Part shown: piece by piece, positions 1 to 8,038 of the stretch | How positions within the stretch are numbered: the first letter of the stretch is position 1 | Layout of the letters: every line of letters begins with the position of its first letter | Assembly (NCBI RefSeq): GCF_028737215.1 | Contig: NZ_JAQZAM010000011.1 | Coordinates: 183,431-247,430 of the forward strand | Reading direction: 5' to 3' | Length of the DNA: 64,000 nucleotides | From: Actinomycetospora chibensis | Lineage (GTDB): Bacteria; Actinomycetota; Actinomycetes; Mycobacteriales; Pseudonocardiaceae | Made by a program: the position numbers and the translations under genes | Notes under the pieces: model-generated | Seen by the model: the letters and a program-made list of their open reading frames with translations, nothing else | What the model was told of the DNA's origin: nothing | Database searches by the model: none

Positions 1-1104
1 CTGCTCGGCGAGGACCTCGTCCTCTACCGCGACGGCAGCGGCACGGTCGGCCTGCTCGGCGAGCAGTGCCCGCACCGGCGTGCAGCGCTGTGGTTGGGGT
101 GCACGGAGTCGACGGGGCTGCGCTGCGGATACCACGGCTGGCTGTTCGACGAGACCGGCGCGTGCCTCGAGCAGCCCGGAGAGCCCGCCGACTCGACGTT
201 CAAGAACCGCATCCGGGCGACCTCCTACCCCGTCCAGGAGCTCGGCGGGCTGATCTTCGCCTACCTCGGCCCGCTGCCCGCCCCGGAGCTGCCGCGGTAC
301 GACCTGTTCGTCTGGGACGACGCGTGGCGCGACATCGGGCACGCCGAGCTGCCATGCAACTTCGTGCAGATCATGGAGAACTCGGTCGACCCGTACCACG
401 TGGAGTGGCTGCACGGCCGCTACGGCTCGTTCCTCAAGGAGCTCGACGGGAACGCGCCGATGCCGATGGTGACCAAGAAGCACGTCAAGGTCGCCTTCGA
501 GGTCTTCGAGCACGGCATCCTCAAGCGCCGCGTCCTGGAGGGCCACACCGAGGACGACGACGACTGGAAGATCGGGCACCCGCTCGTCTTCCCGCACATG
601 CTGCGCGTCGGCGCAGCCGGCCTTGCGACGTTCCAGATCCGCGTGCCGATCGACGACGAGAACACCTGGCACGTCTGGTACCAGACCTACCGCCCCGAGG
701 GCGGCGCGCCACCCCAGCAGGAGATCCCGACCTACGAGGTGCCGCTGCGCGACGCCGACGGCGAGTGGCTGCGCGACTACGTCGACGGCCAGGACATCGT
801 CGCCTGGATCACCCAGGGCCGGATCTCCGACCGCTCGAAGGAGCACCTCGGGAAGTCCGATCTCGGTGTCATCCTGCTGCGAAAGCTCTACACCGAGCAG
901 ATGGCCGTGGTCGCCTCCGGCGACGACCCGCTGGGTACGCGCCGCGATGCGCACGACGTGATCGACCTGCCGATGGAGCGCGACAAGTTCGGCTCGGCCG
1001 TCGAGTTCCGGCAGGTGTGGATGCGGGAGAGCTCGGTGCGCTACTCCCCCATCCGCGGCGACGTCCTCCAGCTCTTCGGGGATCCGGTGCCGGCGTGGGC
1101 GTGA
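1..1104 (+). CDS. Rieske non-haem iron oxygenase, alpha subunit (5' end outside window)
   Basis: The frame is open from base 1, so the start lies upstream; about 60 N-terminal residues are probably missing. In the visible 367 residues the Rieske [2Fe-2S] ligands are C23-P-H25 and C42-x2-H45 (spacing 16, as in the family). The mononuclear iron site is seen in ENSVDPYHVEWLHG, which holds the conserved D-x2-H-x4-H pattern. Such enzymes use NAD(P)H-derived electrons and O2 to hydroxylate or demethylate aromatic or related substrates, and need a separate reductase that is not in this window. The substrate cannot be told from the sequence. The TGA stop overlaps the GTG start of a small zinc-ribbon ORF by 4 nt. 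Confidence 0.9.
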   Translation: MLGEDLVLYRDGSGTVGLLGEQCPHRRAALWLGCTESTGLRCGYHGWLFDETGACLEQPGEPADSTFKNRIRATSYPVQELGGLIFAYLGPLPAPELPRYDLFVWDDAWRDIGHAELPCNFVQIMENSVDPYHVEWLHGRYGSFLKELDGNAPMPMVTKKHVKVAFEVFEHGILKRRVLEGHTEDDDDWKIGHPLVFPHMLRVGAAGLATFQIRVPIDDENTWHVWYQTYRPEGGAPPQQEIPTYEVPLRDADGEWLRDYVDGQDIVAWITQGRISDRSKEHLGKSDLGVILLRKLYTEQMAVVASGDDPLGTRRDAHDVIDLPMERDKFGSAVEFRQVWMRESSVRYSPIRGDVLQLFGDPVPAWA

Positions 1105-1265
1105 ACTTCTGCCCGGTGTGCGGGACCGCGCTCGACGACGCCGCCTTCGTGCAGGAGTACTGGGCGGGCGAGGACCGTCAGTTCCTGTGCTGGTGCGCGG
1201 CGTGCGCCGCGATGAGCACGGTCGTCCTCGCCGCCGCGGTGGTCTCCCACGAGCCCGAGCACTGA
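1101..1265 (+). CDS. 54-aa putative zinc-ribbon protein coupled to the Rieske oxygenase
   Basis: A GTG start overlaps the stop of the oxygenase (GTGA), which suggests translational coupling. The short product has two cysteine pairs, CPVC near the N-terminus and CWCAAC in the middle, consistent with a zinc-binding knuckle, and ends in a hydrophobic AAAVV stretch before EPEH. It may help assembly or act as an accessory to the oxygenase; that role is inferred only from coupling. No family recognised. Confidence 0.6.
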   Translation: MNFCPVCGTALDDAAFVQEYWAGEDRQFLCWCAACAAMSTVVLAAAVVSHEPEH

Positions 1266-1306
1266 GGACCGAGGACTGTCGGGGGGCCGCTCTACCGTCC
1301 GGTGGC

Positions 1307-1798
1307 ATGGCTCTCTGGACCGACTTCGCCGCGGCCGCGCCCCGCATCGCCGAGGTCTTCACCCGTCGTCACGCCGCCACCGGCAACCTCTGCATGCTCG
1401 GGACGCTGCGCCCCGACGGCTTCCCCCGCATCAGCCCGATGGAGCCGCGCTTCCTCGAGGGCGACCTGTGGCTGGTGGGCATGCCCGACACCGCCAAGTT
1501 CGCCGACCTCGCGGCCGATCCGCGTTTCGCCCTGCACACCGCGACGGTCGACACGCAGGTCGGCGACGGCGATGCGAAGATCTGGGGCCGCGTCGAGGAC
1601 GTGCGCGACGAGGCGCTGCACCAGCGGTTCGCCGTGGCGGTGTACGAGGACATCGGGCTCGACCTGCGCGGCGCGACGTTCGACCAGTTCCTCCGGGCGG
1701 ACATCGTCGGGGCGGCGTCCGTGGCCGTCGGGGACGATCACATGTACGTCACGACGTGGCGCGAGGGCGGCACGGAGACGGTGATCCAGAAGCACTGA
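1307..1798 (+). CDS. Pyridoxamine 5'-phosphate oxidase-family (FMN-binding split barrel) protein
   Basis: 163 residues, the usual size of the family. The start ATG gives MALWTDFAAAAPRIAEVF. The core LCMLGTLRPDGFPRISPME is the typical first strand pair of the split barrel ('L.TL..DG.P...P'), followed by LWLVGMPDTAKFADL. Members bind FMN or F420 and reduce or oxidise small substrates, or act as haem or flavin carriers. No substrate can be assigned. A second family member sits at 4479-4967. Confidence 0.8.
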   Translation: MALWTDFAAAAPRIAEVFTRRHAATGNLCMLGTLRPDGFPRISPMEPRFLEGDLWLVGMPDTAKFADLAADPRFALHTATVDTQVGDGDAKIWGRVEDVRDEALHQRFAVAVYEDIGLDLRGATFDQFLRADIVGAASVAVGDDHMYVTTWREGGTETVIQKH

Positions 1799-1813
1799 GC
1801 ACCGGACGAGGGC

Positions 1814-2704
1814 TCAGCTCGGCAGCACGAACTGGTAGCCCTGCTCCTGGAGCCATGGCAGGAGCTGACGCACCGCGTCGATGGTCTGCTCACGCGGGCC
1901 ACCGCCGTCGTGGAAGAGCACCACCGCACCGGGATGCACCCCCTGCTGCACGCTCGCGACGATCGCGGCGGTGCCCGGCTGGGTCCAGTCCAGGGTGTCG
2001 ACCGACCAGCCCAGCGGGCGCATGCCCGTCTCGGCCGCGACCTGATCGAGAGCCGGGGTCCACGCGCCCTCCGGCGCACGGAAGTAGTCGATCGTGGCCG
2101 GTGGGTCGATCACTCCGGCGATCGTGGTCTTGCTGGTGCTGAGCTGGCTGGTCATGAGGTCGTGGGCGTTGAACCCGACGGTGGCGTCGTGGGTCATCGT
2201 GTGATCACAGAGGCGGTGGCCCTCGGCGATGATGCGCCGCATCAGGTCGGGGTAGGCGACGGCCTGGTTGCCGATGGTGCAGAACGTCGCCTTCGCTCCG
2301 TACTGCGCGAGGAGGTCGAGCACCTGCGGCGTGTACTCCGGGGTCGGGCCGTCGTCGAACGTCAGCGCGACCGCGGGCCGGTCGGTGCCCGTGTCGGTGA
2401 CGGTCAGCAGCGACGACGTGATCGCCGGCCGCGCGAACCCGGGCATGCCCCGCGCCGGGGCGTCCTCGGCCGCTCGCGCCGGGCGCATCGCAGGCCCGCC
2501 CTCGGACGGGGCCACCGCCGCGGGGGCCGCACCGGTCGCGAGCACCGTCGGGCGACCGACGTCCGCGAGCACGACGACCGTGACCCCGACGACGAGTCCG
2601 ACCGTCGTGAGCAGCCCGGCCCACCGATAGATGTAGGGCGGACTGACGATCTGGCGCAGGATGACGCGCTGCCGTTCGGTGAGCATGAGCACCATCCGTC
2701 CCAT
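1814..2704 (-). CDS. Membrane-anchored polysaccharide deacetylase (NodB domain)
   Basis: 296 residues. One membrane segment (about residues 29-47, GLLTTVGLVVGVTVVVLA) and a low-complexity linker precede a carbohydrate esterase 4 domain. The catalytic motifs are all visible: TFDDGP at 115-120, the metal-binding HTMTH, RAPEG, and HDGGG near the C-terminus. It should remove N- or O-acetyl groups from cell-wall or extracellular polysaccharide outside the membrane. In-frame ATG codons at residues 4 and 7 could be the true start. No strong ribosome binding site decides between them. Confidence 0.87.
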   Translation of the reverse strand: MGRMVLMLTERQRVILRQIVSPPYIYRWAGLLTTVGLVVGVTVVVLADVGRPTVLATGAAPAAVAPSEGGPAMRPARAAEDAPARGMPGFARPAITSSLLTVTDTGTDRPAVALTFDDGPTPEYTPQVLDLLAQYGAKATFCTIGNQAVAYPDLMRRIIAEGHRLCDHTMTHDATVGFNAHDLMTSQLSTSKTTIAGVIDPPATIDYFRAPEGAWTPALDQVAAETGMRPLGWSVDTLDWTQPGTAAIVASVQQGVHPGAVVLFHDGGGPREQTIDAVRQLLPWLQEQGYQFVLPS

Positions 2705-2828
2705 CAGTCACAAACACCACACGCGTCACAGCGTTCGTCACCATAGAGGGCCTTCACACGGCGCCGCGAGCGACCCTCTACCTCTGATCGAGTGAATGTG
2801 TCGGTCGAACTGCTCGTAACCTGGGGCC

Positions 2829-3035
2829 GTGTCGTCCGTCGAGTCGGTGAACGTCGGGGTCCTGCGGGCCATGGAGGCCACCACCGGCGCCAGCGGGATC
2901 GACAAGCGACCCACGTCCGGAGCGGTGCGGGTCGCGGCGCCCGCCCCGGGTGTCGACGCGCTCCCCGACGAGGTCCGCGAGCTCCCCGGCGCCGCGCCGG
3001 GGAGCCGGTACCGCGGGAGCTGCGCTGACGCGTAG
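2829..3035 (+). pseudogene. Truncated MOSC-domain protein remnant
   Basis: A GTG-initiated 68-codon frame whose first 40 residues (SVNVG, then ASGIDKRPTSGAVRV) match the beginning of MOSC-fold proteins of the YiiM type, which run to 200 or more residues. After VAAPAPG the similarity stops and a short unrelated tail leads to TGA. The sulfur-carrier cysteine region is absent, so it cannot be a working MOSC enzyme. I read it as a decayed gene left by a deletion upstream of the arsR-like gene. It might still be expressed as a short peptide. Confidence 0.5.
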
Positions 3036-3065
3036 GACATCGTTGACATGTCGGTGATGTCCTAC
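3032..3065. promoter_or_regulatory. Palindromic operator over a TTGACA promoter (arsR-SRPBCC operon)
   Basis: GTAGGACATC (3032-3041) and GATGTCCTAC (3056-3065) are perfect inverted 10-mers centred on a further palindrome, GACATGTC (3045-3052). A consensus -35 box TTGACA lies at 3043-3048, inside the dyad. A weak AT-rich -10 (around CATATC, 3065-3070) follows at 16 nt, and the GTG start is only about 9 nt further, so the transcript may be nearly leaderless. A dimeric ArsR protein bound here would block RNA polymerase: simple autorepression. Confidence 0.65.
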
Positions 3066-3078
3066 ATATCGTGACGCC

Positions 3079-3393
3079 GTGTCCACGGACGTCTTCCTCG
3101 CTCTGGCCCACCCGGCTCGACGCCGGCTTCTCGAGCTGCTGGCCGACGGTGAGCGCACTGCGGGCGATCTCGCGGCCGAGTTCGACATGAGCCGCCCGGC
3201 CGTCGCGGAGCACCTCGCCGTCCTGCGGCAGGCGTCCCTGGTCACCGACGAGCCGCGCGGGCGGCAGCGCTTCTACTCCCTGAACCCGGATCCGCTGGAG
3301 CAGGTCGGGGCCTGGCTCCACCCGTTCGAACGCTTCTGGCGCCGCCGCCTGCGCGACATGGCCGATCTCCTGGAGAGCGAGGACGAGCAATGA
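3079..3393 (+). CDS. ArsR-family winged-helix repressor
   Basis: 104 residues. The HTH is typical of the class that pairs with SRPBCC genes: HPARRRLLELL, then the recognition helix region MSRPAVAEHLAVLRQASLV, followed by the wing GRQRFYSL. The metal-binding ELCVC motif of classical ArsR/SmtB sensors is absent, so it probably senses something other than metal. It overlaps the next gene by ATGA. The dyad at 3032-3065 is its likely operator. Confidence 0.88.
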   Translation: MSTDVFLALAHPARRRLLELLADGERTAGDLAAEFDMSRPAVAEHLAVLRQASLVTDEPRGRQRFYSLNPDPLEQVGAWLHPFERFWRRRLRDMADLLESEDEQ

Positions 3394-3815
3394 GCTACCG
3401 ACGGACGGGCTCGATCGAGGTCGACCAGTTCATCCGGGCGACGCCGGCGCGGGTGTGGGCGGCGCTGACCGATCCCGAGACGCACGCCCGCTGGTGGGCG
3501 CCGGGCGACGTCGCCGACGTCGTCGGGCACGAGTTCCACCTGGAGATGCCGGGCTTCGGCTCCGTGCCGTGCCGGGTCGTCGCGTCCGTGCCCCACGAGC
3601 GCTTCGTCTACACCTTCAACGAGGTCTGGACCCTGACCTGGCGGCTCGTCCCCGAGGGCGACGGCACCCGGCTCCTGCTGGAGCACGCGGGCTTCGACCT
3701 CGACGACCACCGCCAGCGCGACGCCTGCGAGCGGATGGGGCCCGGCTGGCGCGACACCGTCCTCCCCCGCCTCGCCGAGCTCGCGGAGGACCTCGCCGCT
3801 CACGGCCGTGTGTAG
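3390..3815 (+). CDS. SRPBCC (AHSA1-type) domain protein
   Basis: 141 residues with the START-like fold signature: IEVDQFIRATPARVWAALTD at the N-terminus, then TDPETHARWWAPGD, and the C-terminal long helix GPGWRDTVLPRLAELAEDL. Such proteins bind hydrophobic ligands or act with ArsR partners in stress responses. It is translationally coupled to the arsR-like gene. Its last 16 nt overlap the 3' end of the convergent reductase-like gene. Confidence 0.85.
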   Translation: MSYRRTGSIEVDQFIRATPARVWAALTDPETHARWWAPGDVADVVGHEFHLEMPGFGSVPCRVVASVPHERFVYTFNEVWTLTWRLVPEGDGTRLLLEHAGFDLDDHRQRDACERMGPGWRDTVLPRLAELAEDLAAHGRV

Positions 3816-4378
3816 GTCAGGAGCACGACCCCGGTCGACGTGGTCGTCGTCGCGGTCAGCGTGAGGTGGGTGAGCGGGCTCCTGTCGCCGAACATCCGCT
3901 TGCCGGCGCCCAGGACCACCGGGAACAGCAGCAGGCGGTACTCGTCGACGAGGTCGTGCTCGGCGAGCGCGCCGAGCAGCTCGCCGGACCCGAAGACCAC
4001 CAGGTCGCCCTCGACCTCGCCTTTCAGCCGAGCCACGTCGGCCGTGCCGTCGACCCGACGGGAGTTGCCCCACGACAACGGGAGGTCCGGGGATCGCGTG
4101 ACCACGTACTTCGGCATCCGGTTCATCGCGGCGACGGCGGGGTCGGACTGATCGGCCCCGGACCACGCGGCAGTGAAGATCTCGTACGAGCGCCGGCCCA
4201 GCAGCATGCCCGCGGCCGTGGTGGTCGCCTCGCTCATGAACGACGCCATCGCGTCGTCGCCGTAGGGCGGGACCCAGCCACCCGCGACGAACCCGTCGGC
4301 GGGATCCTCGTCGGCCGACAGCGGCGACTGGATCACGCCGTCCAGGCTCATGAAGTTCACGACCACCACTCGAGCCAC
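3800..4378 (-). CDS. Dihydrofolate reductase-like (RibD C-terminal domain) protein
   Basis: 192 residues. It starts with VVVVNFMSLDGVIQSP, the NADPH-binding first strand and loop of the RibD-C/DHFR-like fold, and carries GRRSYEIF and VVFGSGELLGAL, both standard for the family. These proteins are NADPH-dependent reductases of unknown substrate in actinomycetes, not folate enzymes proper. A paralogue lies at 4982-5524. The two alternate with small oxidoreductases in a region of short single-gene units. Confidence 0.83.
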   Translation of the reverse strand: MARVVVVNFMSLDGVIQSPLSADEDPADGFVAGGWVPPYGDDAMASFMSEATTTAAGMLLGRRSYEIFTAAWSGADQSDPAVAAMNRMPKYVVTRSPDLPLSWGNSRRVDGTADVARLKGEVEGDLVVFGSGELLGALAEHDLVDEYRLLLFPVVLGAGKRMFGDRSPLTHLTLTATTTTSTGVVLLTYTRP

Positions 4379-4478
4379 GGCGAGAGGCTAGCGACCGAGC
4401 CGTGCGGCATCGTGTCGAGACGGCACGATCGGCTCCGTCTCCCGGTCGGGACCACGCACAGCGAGAGAGGGACGACCG

Positions 4479-4967
4479 ATGGACGCTCAGGAGATCGCCG
4501 ACGAGCTCGGACAGCGCGGTGCGCAGGAACTGCTCGTCACGCCCGTGGCCCACCTCGCCTACACGGTGGGCGACGGCACGCCCCGGGTGATCCCGGTCGG
4601 CTTCTTCTGGACCGGCGAGCAGGTGGTGATCGCCTCGGCCACCTCCTCACCGAAGGTCGCGACGCTGTCGGCCCGCCCGGACGTCGCCGTGACCATCGAC
4701 GGCGACGGGACGGCGGGAGCGCGGGCGCTGTCGATCCGCGGCCGGGCGAGCGTCGAGATCGTCGACGGCCTGGTCGAGGAGTACGTGATGGCCGCCCGGC
4801 GCAGCATGGACGCCGAGACCGCGGACCGGTTCGTCGAGCAGTGCCGGAAGACCTACGTGCACGGGATGGCACGGATCGCGATCACGCCCAGCTGGGTGCG
4901 CTTCTACGACTTCGGCGCGGGTCGGCTGCCGCGGTTCCTGCAGGAGCTGGTCGAGGCGGCGGGCTGA
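4479..4967 (+). CDS. Pyridoxamine 5'-phosphate oxidase-family protein
   Basis: 162 residues. VAHLAYTVGDGTPRVIPVGF and SSPKVATLSARPDVAVTIDG fit the FMN/F420-binding split-barrel fold. The C-terminal ARIAITPSWVRFYDFGAGR is typical of actinomycete members. Predicted role: flavin- or F420-dependent reductase or a cofactor-binding protein. Substrate unknown. A ribosome binding site GAGAGAGGGACG precedes the ATG. Confidence 0.8.
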   Translation: MDAQEIADELGQRGAQELLVTPVAHLAYTVGDGTPRVIPVGFFWTGEQVVIASATSSPKVATLSARPDVAVTIDGDGTAGARALSIRGRASVEIVDGLVEEYVMAARRSMDAETADRFVEQCRKTYVHGMARIAITPSWVRFYDFGAGRLPRFLQELVEAAG

Positions 4968-4981
4968 CCAGCCCGGCACCC

Positions 4982-5524
4982 TCACCGACGCGGCGCGTAG
5001 GCCAGCACCACCGCGCCGTTGCCGAGGTCGGTGACCCCCGTCAGGTCCAGGGCGGTCGTGCCGATGCCGGCCAGCAGCGACTCGCCGCTCCCCGCCACGA
5101 ACGGGGAGACACTCAGGTGCAGCTCGTCCAGCAGACCCGCCTCGACGAGCGCCCGGCTGAACGGGCCGTTGCCGTACTTCACCAACGTGCCGTCGCCGGA
5201 CTCCTTGAGCCGGGCGACGGCGTCGACGGCGTCTCCGGCGAGGACCTCGGCGTGCCAGGTGGTCTCGGTCAGCGTGGTGGAGGCGACGTGCTTCGGCAGG
5301 GAGTTGATCGTGTCGGCGATGCCGCCGGTCATGCTCGGCCACGTCGCGGCGAAACCCTCGTAGGTCAGGCGTCCGAGCACCAGACCGACGGCCGGTGCCA
5401 GGAGTCTGCGTTGGTACTCGAGGTGCTCGTCGTTGGTGGGGATCGCCATCTGCGCGGCCCAGAAGCCGTCCCCGGAGATCCTCCCGTCGAGCGAGAGGTG
5501 GTCGTACTCGATCAGTTTTCGCAT
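4982..5524 (-). CDS. Dihydrofolate reductase-like (RibD C-terminal domain) protein
   Basis: 180 residues with the family pattern: YDHLSLDGRISGDG at the N-terminus, then VLGRLTYEGFAATWPSM and KYGNGPFSRALVEAGLLDEL. It is distantly related to the protein at 3800-4378; this one has FWAAQM where the other has a longer insert. It ends a short unit convergent with the upstream flavin-fold gene. Confidence 0.83.
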   Translation of the reverse strand: MRKLIEYDHLSLDGRISGDGFWAAQMAIPTNDEHLEYQRRLLAPAVGLVLGRLTYEGFAATWPSMTGGIADTINSLPKHVASTTLTETTWHAEVLAGDAVDAVARLKESGDGTLVKYGNGPFSRALVEAGLLDELHLSVSPFVAGSGESLLAGIGTTALDLTGVTDLGNGAVVLAYAPRR

Positions 5525-5582
5525 GGCCGGAGTCGACCACCGCGGCGACCCGTCGGTCTTGTATCGAACCGAACCCCGCGGA

Positions 5583-6272
5583 TCAGAACGCGAGGAACGG
5601 GACGCCGGCTCTCAGCTCGCCCGGGGTGTGGCCGGTCGCCCACCGCATCGCCCGCGCGAGCTGCGGCTGGTCGTAGTAGCCGGCGGCGGTGACCGCGTCG
5701 GCGATCGACCCGCCAGTCGCGAGGAGCTGCGCGGCGTGCCGTGCCTGCTCGATGCTGGCGAGCTTGCGGCGCGAGATCCCGACGGCCCGACGGAACCGGA
5801 GCTGCGCCGTCCGTTCCGACATCGCTCGTGGCCGTTCGCCGTGGCGAATCCCCTCGACGAGCGGATCGAAGAACAGCAGTCCTGCTCGCACGAGCCTGTC
5901 GACGAAGACGTCGACGTTCTGCTCGGTCGGCCTCTCCCAGTCCCGGCCGTCCAGCACGATCCGGTGACCCGGCAGGGTCGGCAACAGAGCATCGTTCAGG
6001 TCGGCCAGACCAGCCGGCGGGAACAGGGGCAGATAGGCACCGAGCTGCAGCTCCACACCGAAGAACTCCGAGCCCTCCGGGCAGATGAGGGGCGTGGCGG
6101 CGGTCTCCGGCCCGCGGAGGTGCGCCGTCATCCGGTCGCCGTGCTGCGCGAACACCATCATGGAGGCGCCTTTGGCCGCCGAGATGAAGCTGGTCGTGGC
6201 GTCGCAGTGCGCCGACCACACCCGTTGCACGAGCGGGAACTCGCCGGGAACGGTGTCGAGGCTCAGCGCCAT
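5583..6272 (-). CDS. AraC-family transcriptional regulator
   Basis: 229 residues. The N-terminal part resembles the beta-rich sensor region of small AraC proteins. The C-terminal double HTH is clear: QARHAAQLLATGGSIADAV, then AGYYDQPQLARAMRWATGHTP ending in GELRAG. It is divergent from the glyoxalase-like gene (6368), with 95 nt between starts that contain a good promoter. Control of that neighbour is plausible but not shown. Confidence 0.83.
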   Translation of the reverse strand: MALSLDTVPGEFPLVQRVWSAHCDATTSFISAAKGASMMVFAQHGDRMTAHLRGPETAATPLICPEGSEFFGVELQLGAYLPLFPPAGLADLNDALLPTLPGHRIVLDGRDWERPTEQNVDVFVDRLVRAGLLFFDPLVEGIRHGERPRAMSERTAQLRFRRAVGISRRKLASIEQARHAAQLLATGGSIADAVTAAGYYDQPQLARAMRWATGHTPGELRAGVPFLAF

Positions 6273-6331
6273 GACGGGAGTCTAGGGACAGTCCCGATGC
6301 AGGTCGCAGGGTTCCACCCTCAACGTTACGA

Positions 6332-6362
6332 TTGACATACCGCAAAGTCCTTATATAGGACT
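6332..6362 (+). promoter_or_regulatory. Promoter with embedded inverted repeat upstream of the VOC gene
   Basis: TTGACA (6332-6337) is a perfect -35 box; TATAGG (6354-6359) is a plausible -10 at 16 nt. The inverted repeat AGTCC (6346-6350) / GGACT (6358-6362), separated by TTATATA, overlaps the -10 and could be an operator. The ATG at 6368 follows within 9 nt, so the mRNA would be leaderless or nearly so. The stretch is strikingly AT-rich against its surroundings. Confidence 0.6.
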
Positions 6363-6367
6363 GACGT

Positions 6368-6784
6368 ATGGACGGCCGCCGAGCACGAACCATTTCGGTC
6401 TCACCCGCCAAGCTCCACGTCGCCACCGTGATCCCGGTGTCGGACATGGCTCGTTCCCGTGCGTTCTACGAGCAGACGCTGGGCCTCGCCGGCGAGGCCG
6501 TTCCCGGAGGGCACGTCCTGCACGCCGGCGACGGGGCGCGGCTCTACCTCCTGGAGAACGCCGGGTACGCCGGCCGGGCGGGATGGCCGCTGGCCTCGTT
6601 CCGGGCCGAGGATCTCCCGGCCACGGTGGCCGACCTCGCGCGCCGCGGCGTGACGCTGGAGGCGATGGACGACGAACCGCCGTGGCGGACCGACGAGCGC
6701 GGCATCGCCGACTTCGGCGACACGCTCATCGCGTGGTTCCGCGACCCCGACGGCCAGGTGCTCTCCGTCGTCCAGCCCGTCTGA
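6368..6784 (+). CDS. VOC-superfamily (glyoxalase/bleomycin-resistance fold) protein
   Basis: 138 residues. VIPVSDMARSRAFYEQTLGL is the standard first beta-alpha unit, and the second half ends with DTLIAWFRDPDGQVLSVVQ, which has the typical DPDGN/Q-x-hydrophobic end. The fold binds a divalent metal for isomerases or dioxygenases, or sequesters drugs. Function here is open. The first 17 residues before LHVATV are extra compared with the fold, so an internal start is possible, but the promoter position favours 6368. Confidence 0.8.
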   Translation: MDGRRARTISVSPAKLHVATVIPVSDMARSRAFYEQTLGLAGEAVPGGHVLHAGDGARLYLLENAGYAGRAGWPLASFRAEDLPATVADLARRGVTLEAMDDEPPWRTDERGIADFGDTLIAWFRDPDGQVLSVVQPV

Positions 6785-6804
6785 CGCGGGTCGCAGCGTG
6801 TGGG

Positions 6805-7232
6805 GCGGACGAGTCGGCCTGTAAGCCGGATCCTGTCCCCACGGGCCCTCGCGGTCCCGTGGGTGGCGACCATCCATCTCGGCCCGCCGTCGCCGGCGGG
6901 CTCCAGCGGTCTACCCGCAGGTCTCGGGCGGGCAGCCCTCGAACGACCTGCGCAGTGCCCCGCGGACGGGGCACCTTCTTGACCTTGCTCCGGGTGGGGT
7001 TTACCGAGCCGTCCTGGTCACCCAGGACGCTGGTGGTCTCTTACACCACCGTTTCACCCTCACCACCGGGCCGGAACCGTCAAGCTCGAGCCCGATGGCG
7101 GTCTGTTCTCTGTGGCACTGTCCCGCGGGTCACCCCGGGTTGCTGTTGGCAACCACCCTGCCCTGTGGAGTCCGGACTTTCCTCGACGGACCCTCGTGGG
7201 GTCCGACGCGGTCGCCCGGCCGACTCGTCCGC
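6805..7232 (-). ncRNA. rnpB: RNase P RNA, bacterial type A
   Basis: The catalytic RNA that trims tRNA 5' leaders. Read on the minus strand, the conserved cores appear in order: GAGGAAAGTCCGGACTCCA with CAGGGCAGGGTG near the 5' end, ACAGAGAACAGACCGCC, GGTGAGGGTGAAACGGTG, TAAACCCCACCCGGAGCAAG, AGATGGATGGTCGCC, and ACAGGATCCGGCTTACAGG near the 3' end. The ends are set by a 15-bp P1 helix: GCGGACGAGTCGGCC pairs with GGCCGACTCGTCCGC. Length about 428 nt. Open reading frames crossing this stretch are not genes. A few flanking bases may belong to the transcript. Confidence 0.96.
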
Positions 7233-7275
7233 GTCGACGAGCCTACAAGGACCCGGACCGTTAGCGTCGCGCACC

Positions 7276-8034
7276 GTGTCGGACCCGTCGGTGCTCCAGA
7301 TCGTGCTGCTGGCCGCGCTCGGGCTGCTCGCCGGTGCGGTCAACGCCGTGGCCGGCGGCGGGTCGCTGATCGTCTTCCCCGCGCTGCTCGCGGTCGGGCT
7401 GCCGCCGCTGCCGGCGAACGTCACGAACTCCGTCGCGCAGTGGCCGGGCTACGCCGGTTCGACGGTCAACGCGCGCCGCGAGCTCCGCGGGCAGCGACAG
7501 CGGCTGATCAGCACGGGCATCGTCGCCGCGCTGGGCTCCGCGCTCGGCTGCGGGCTGCTGCTGATCCTCCCGCAGTCGGTGTTCGACGCCGTGGTGCCGG
7601 TCCTCGTGCTGCTCGCGAGCCTCACGCTCGGGGCGCAGCCGTGGATCAAGTCGTGGACGGGCCGCTCCGAACGCACCGCCGACAACCCGAAGGTCCTGCT
7701 CCCGACGATCTTCGTCGCCGCGGTCTACGGCGGCTACTTCGGCGGAGCGCTGGGCGTGGTGCTCATCGCCGTGCTCTCGCTGCTCGCCCACGACACGCTG
7801 CAGCGGCTCAACGCCGTGAAGGTGCTGCTCTCGCTGGTGACGAGCACGGTCACGGTGATCCTCTTCGCCCTCTTCGCCCCCGTCGACTGGCTCGCGGTGC
7901 TGCTCCTCGCCCCGACGACGCTGCTCGGCGGGTATCTCGGCATGGCCGTGGCCAAGAAGATGCCCGACGGGGTGCTGCGCTGGAGCGTCGTGGTGCTCGG
8001 CGTGGCCGTGGCGATCTACCTGTGGCTCCGCTGA
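7276..8034 (+). CDS. TauE/SafE-family anion permease
   Basis: 252 residues, with about eight hydrophobic segments. The family's repeated motif is seen in GLLAGAVNAVAGGGSLIVFP and again, weaker, in VYGGYFGGALGVVLIAVLSL. Members export sulfite, sulfoacetate or other organosulfur anions across the inner membrane. The GTG at 7276 is chosen because upstream sequence belongs to rnpB. Only 4 nt separate it from the next transporter gene, so the two are probably co-transcribed. Confidence 0.87.
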   Translation: MSDPSVLQIVLLAALGLLAGAVNAVAGGGSLIVFPALLAVGLPPLPANVTNSVAQWPGYAGSTVNARRELRGQRQRLISTGIVAALGSALGCGLLLILPQSVFDAVVPVLVLLASLTLGAQPWIKSWTGRSERTADNPKVLLPTIFVAAVYGGYFGGALGVVLIAVLSLLAHDTLQRLNAVKVLLSLVTSTVTVILFALFAPVDWLAVLLLAPTTLLGGYLGMAVAKKMPDGVLRWSVVVLGVAVAIYLWLR

Positions 8035-8038
8035 GGGA

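Noticed and set aside
6805..7232. Open frames running through the RNase P RNA region
   Set aside because: The region matches rnpB core elements in order with a 15-bp P1 helix; the translations have no domain character.
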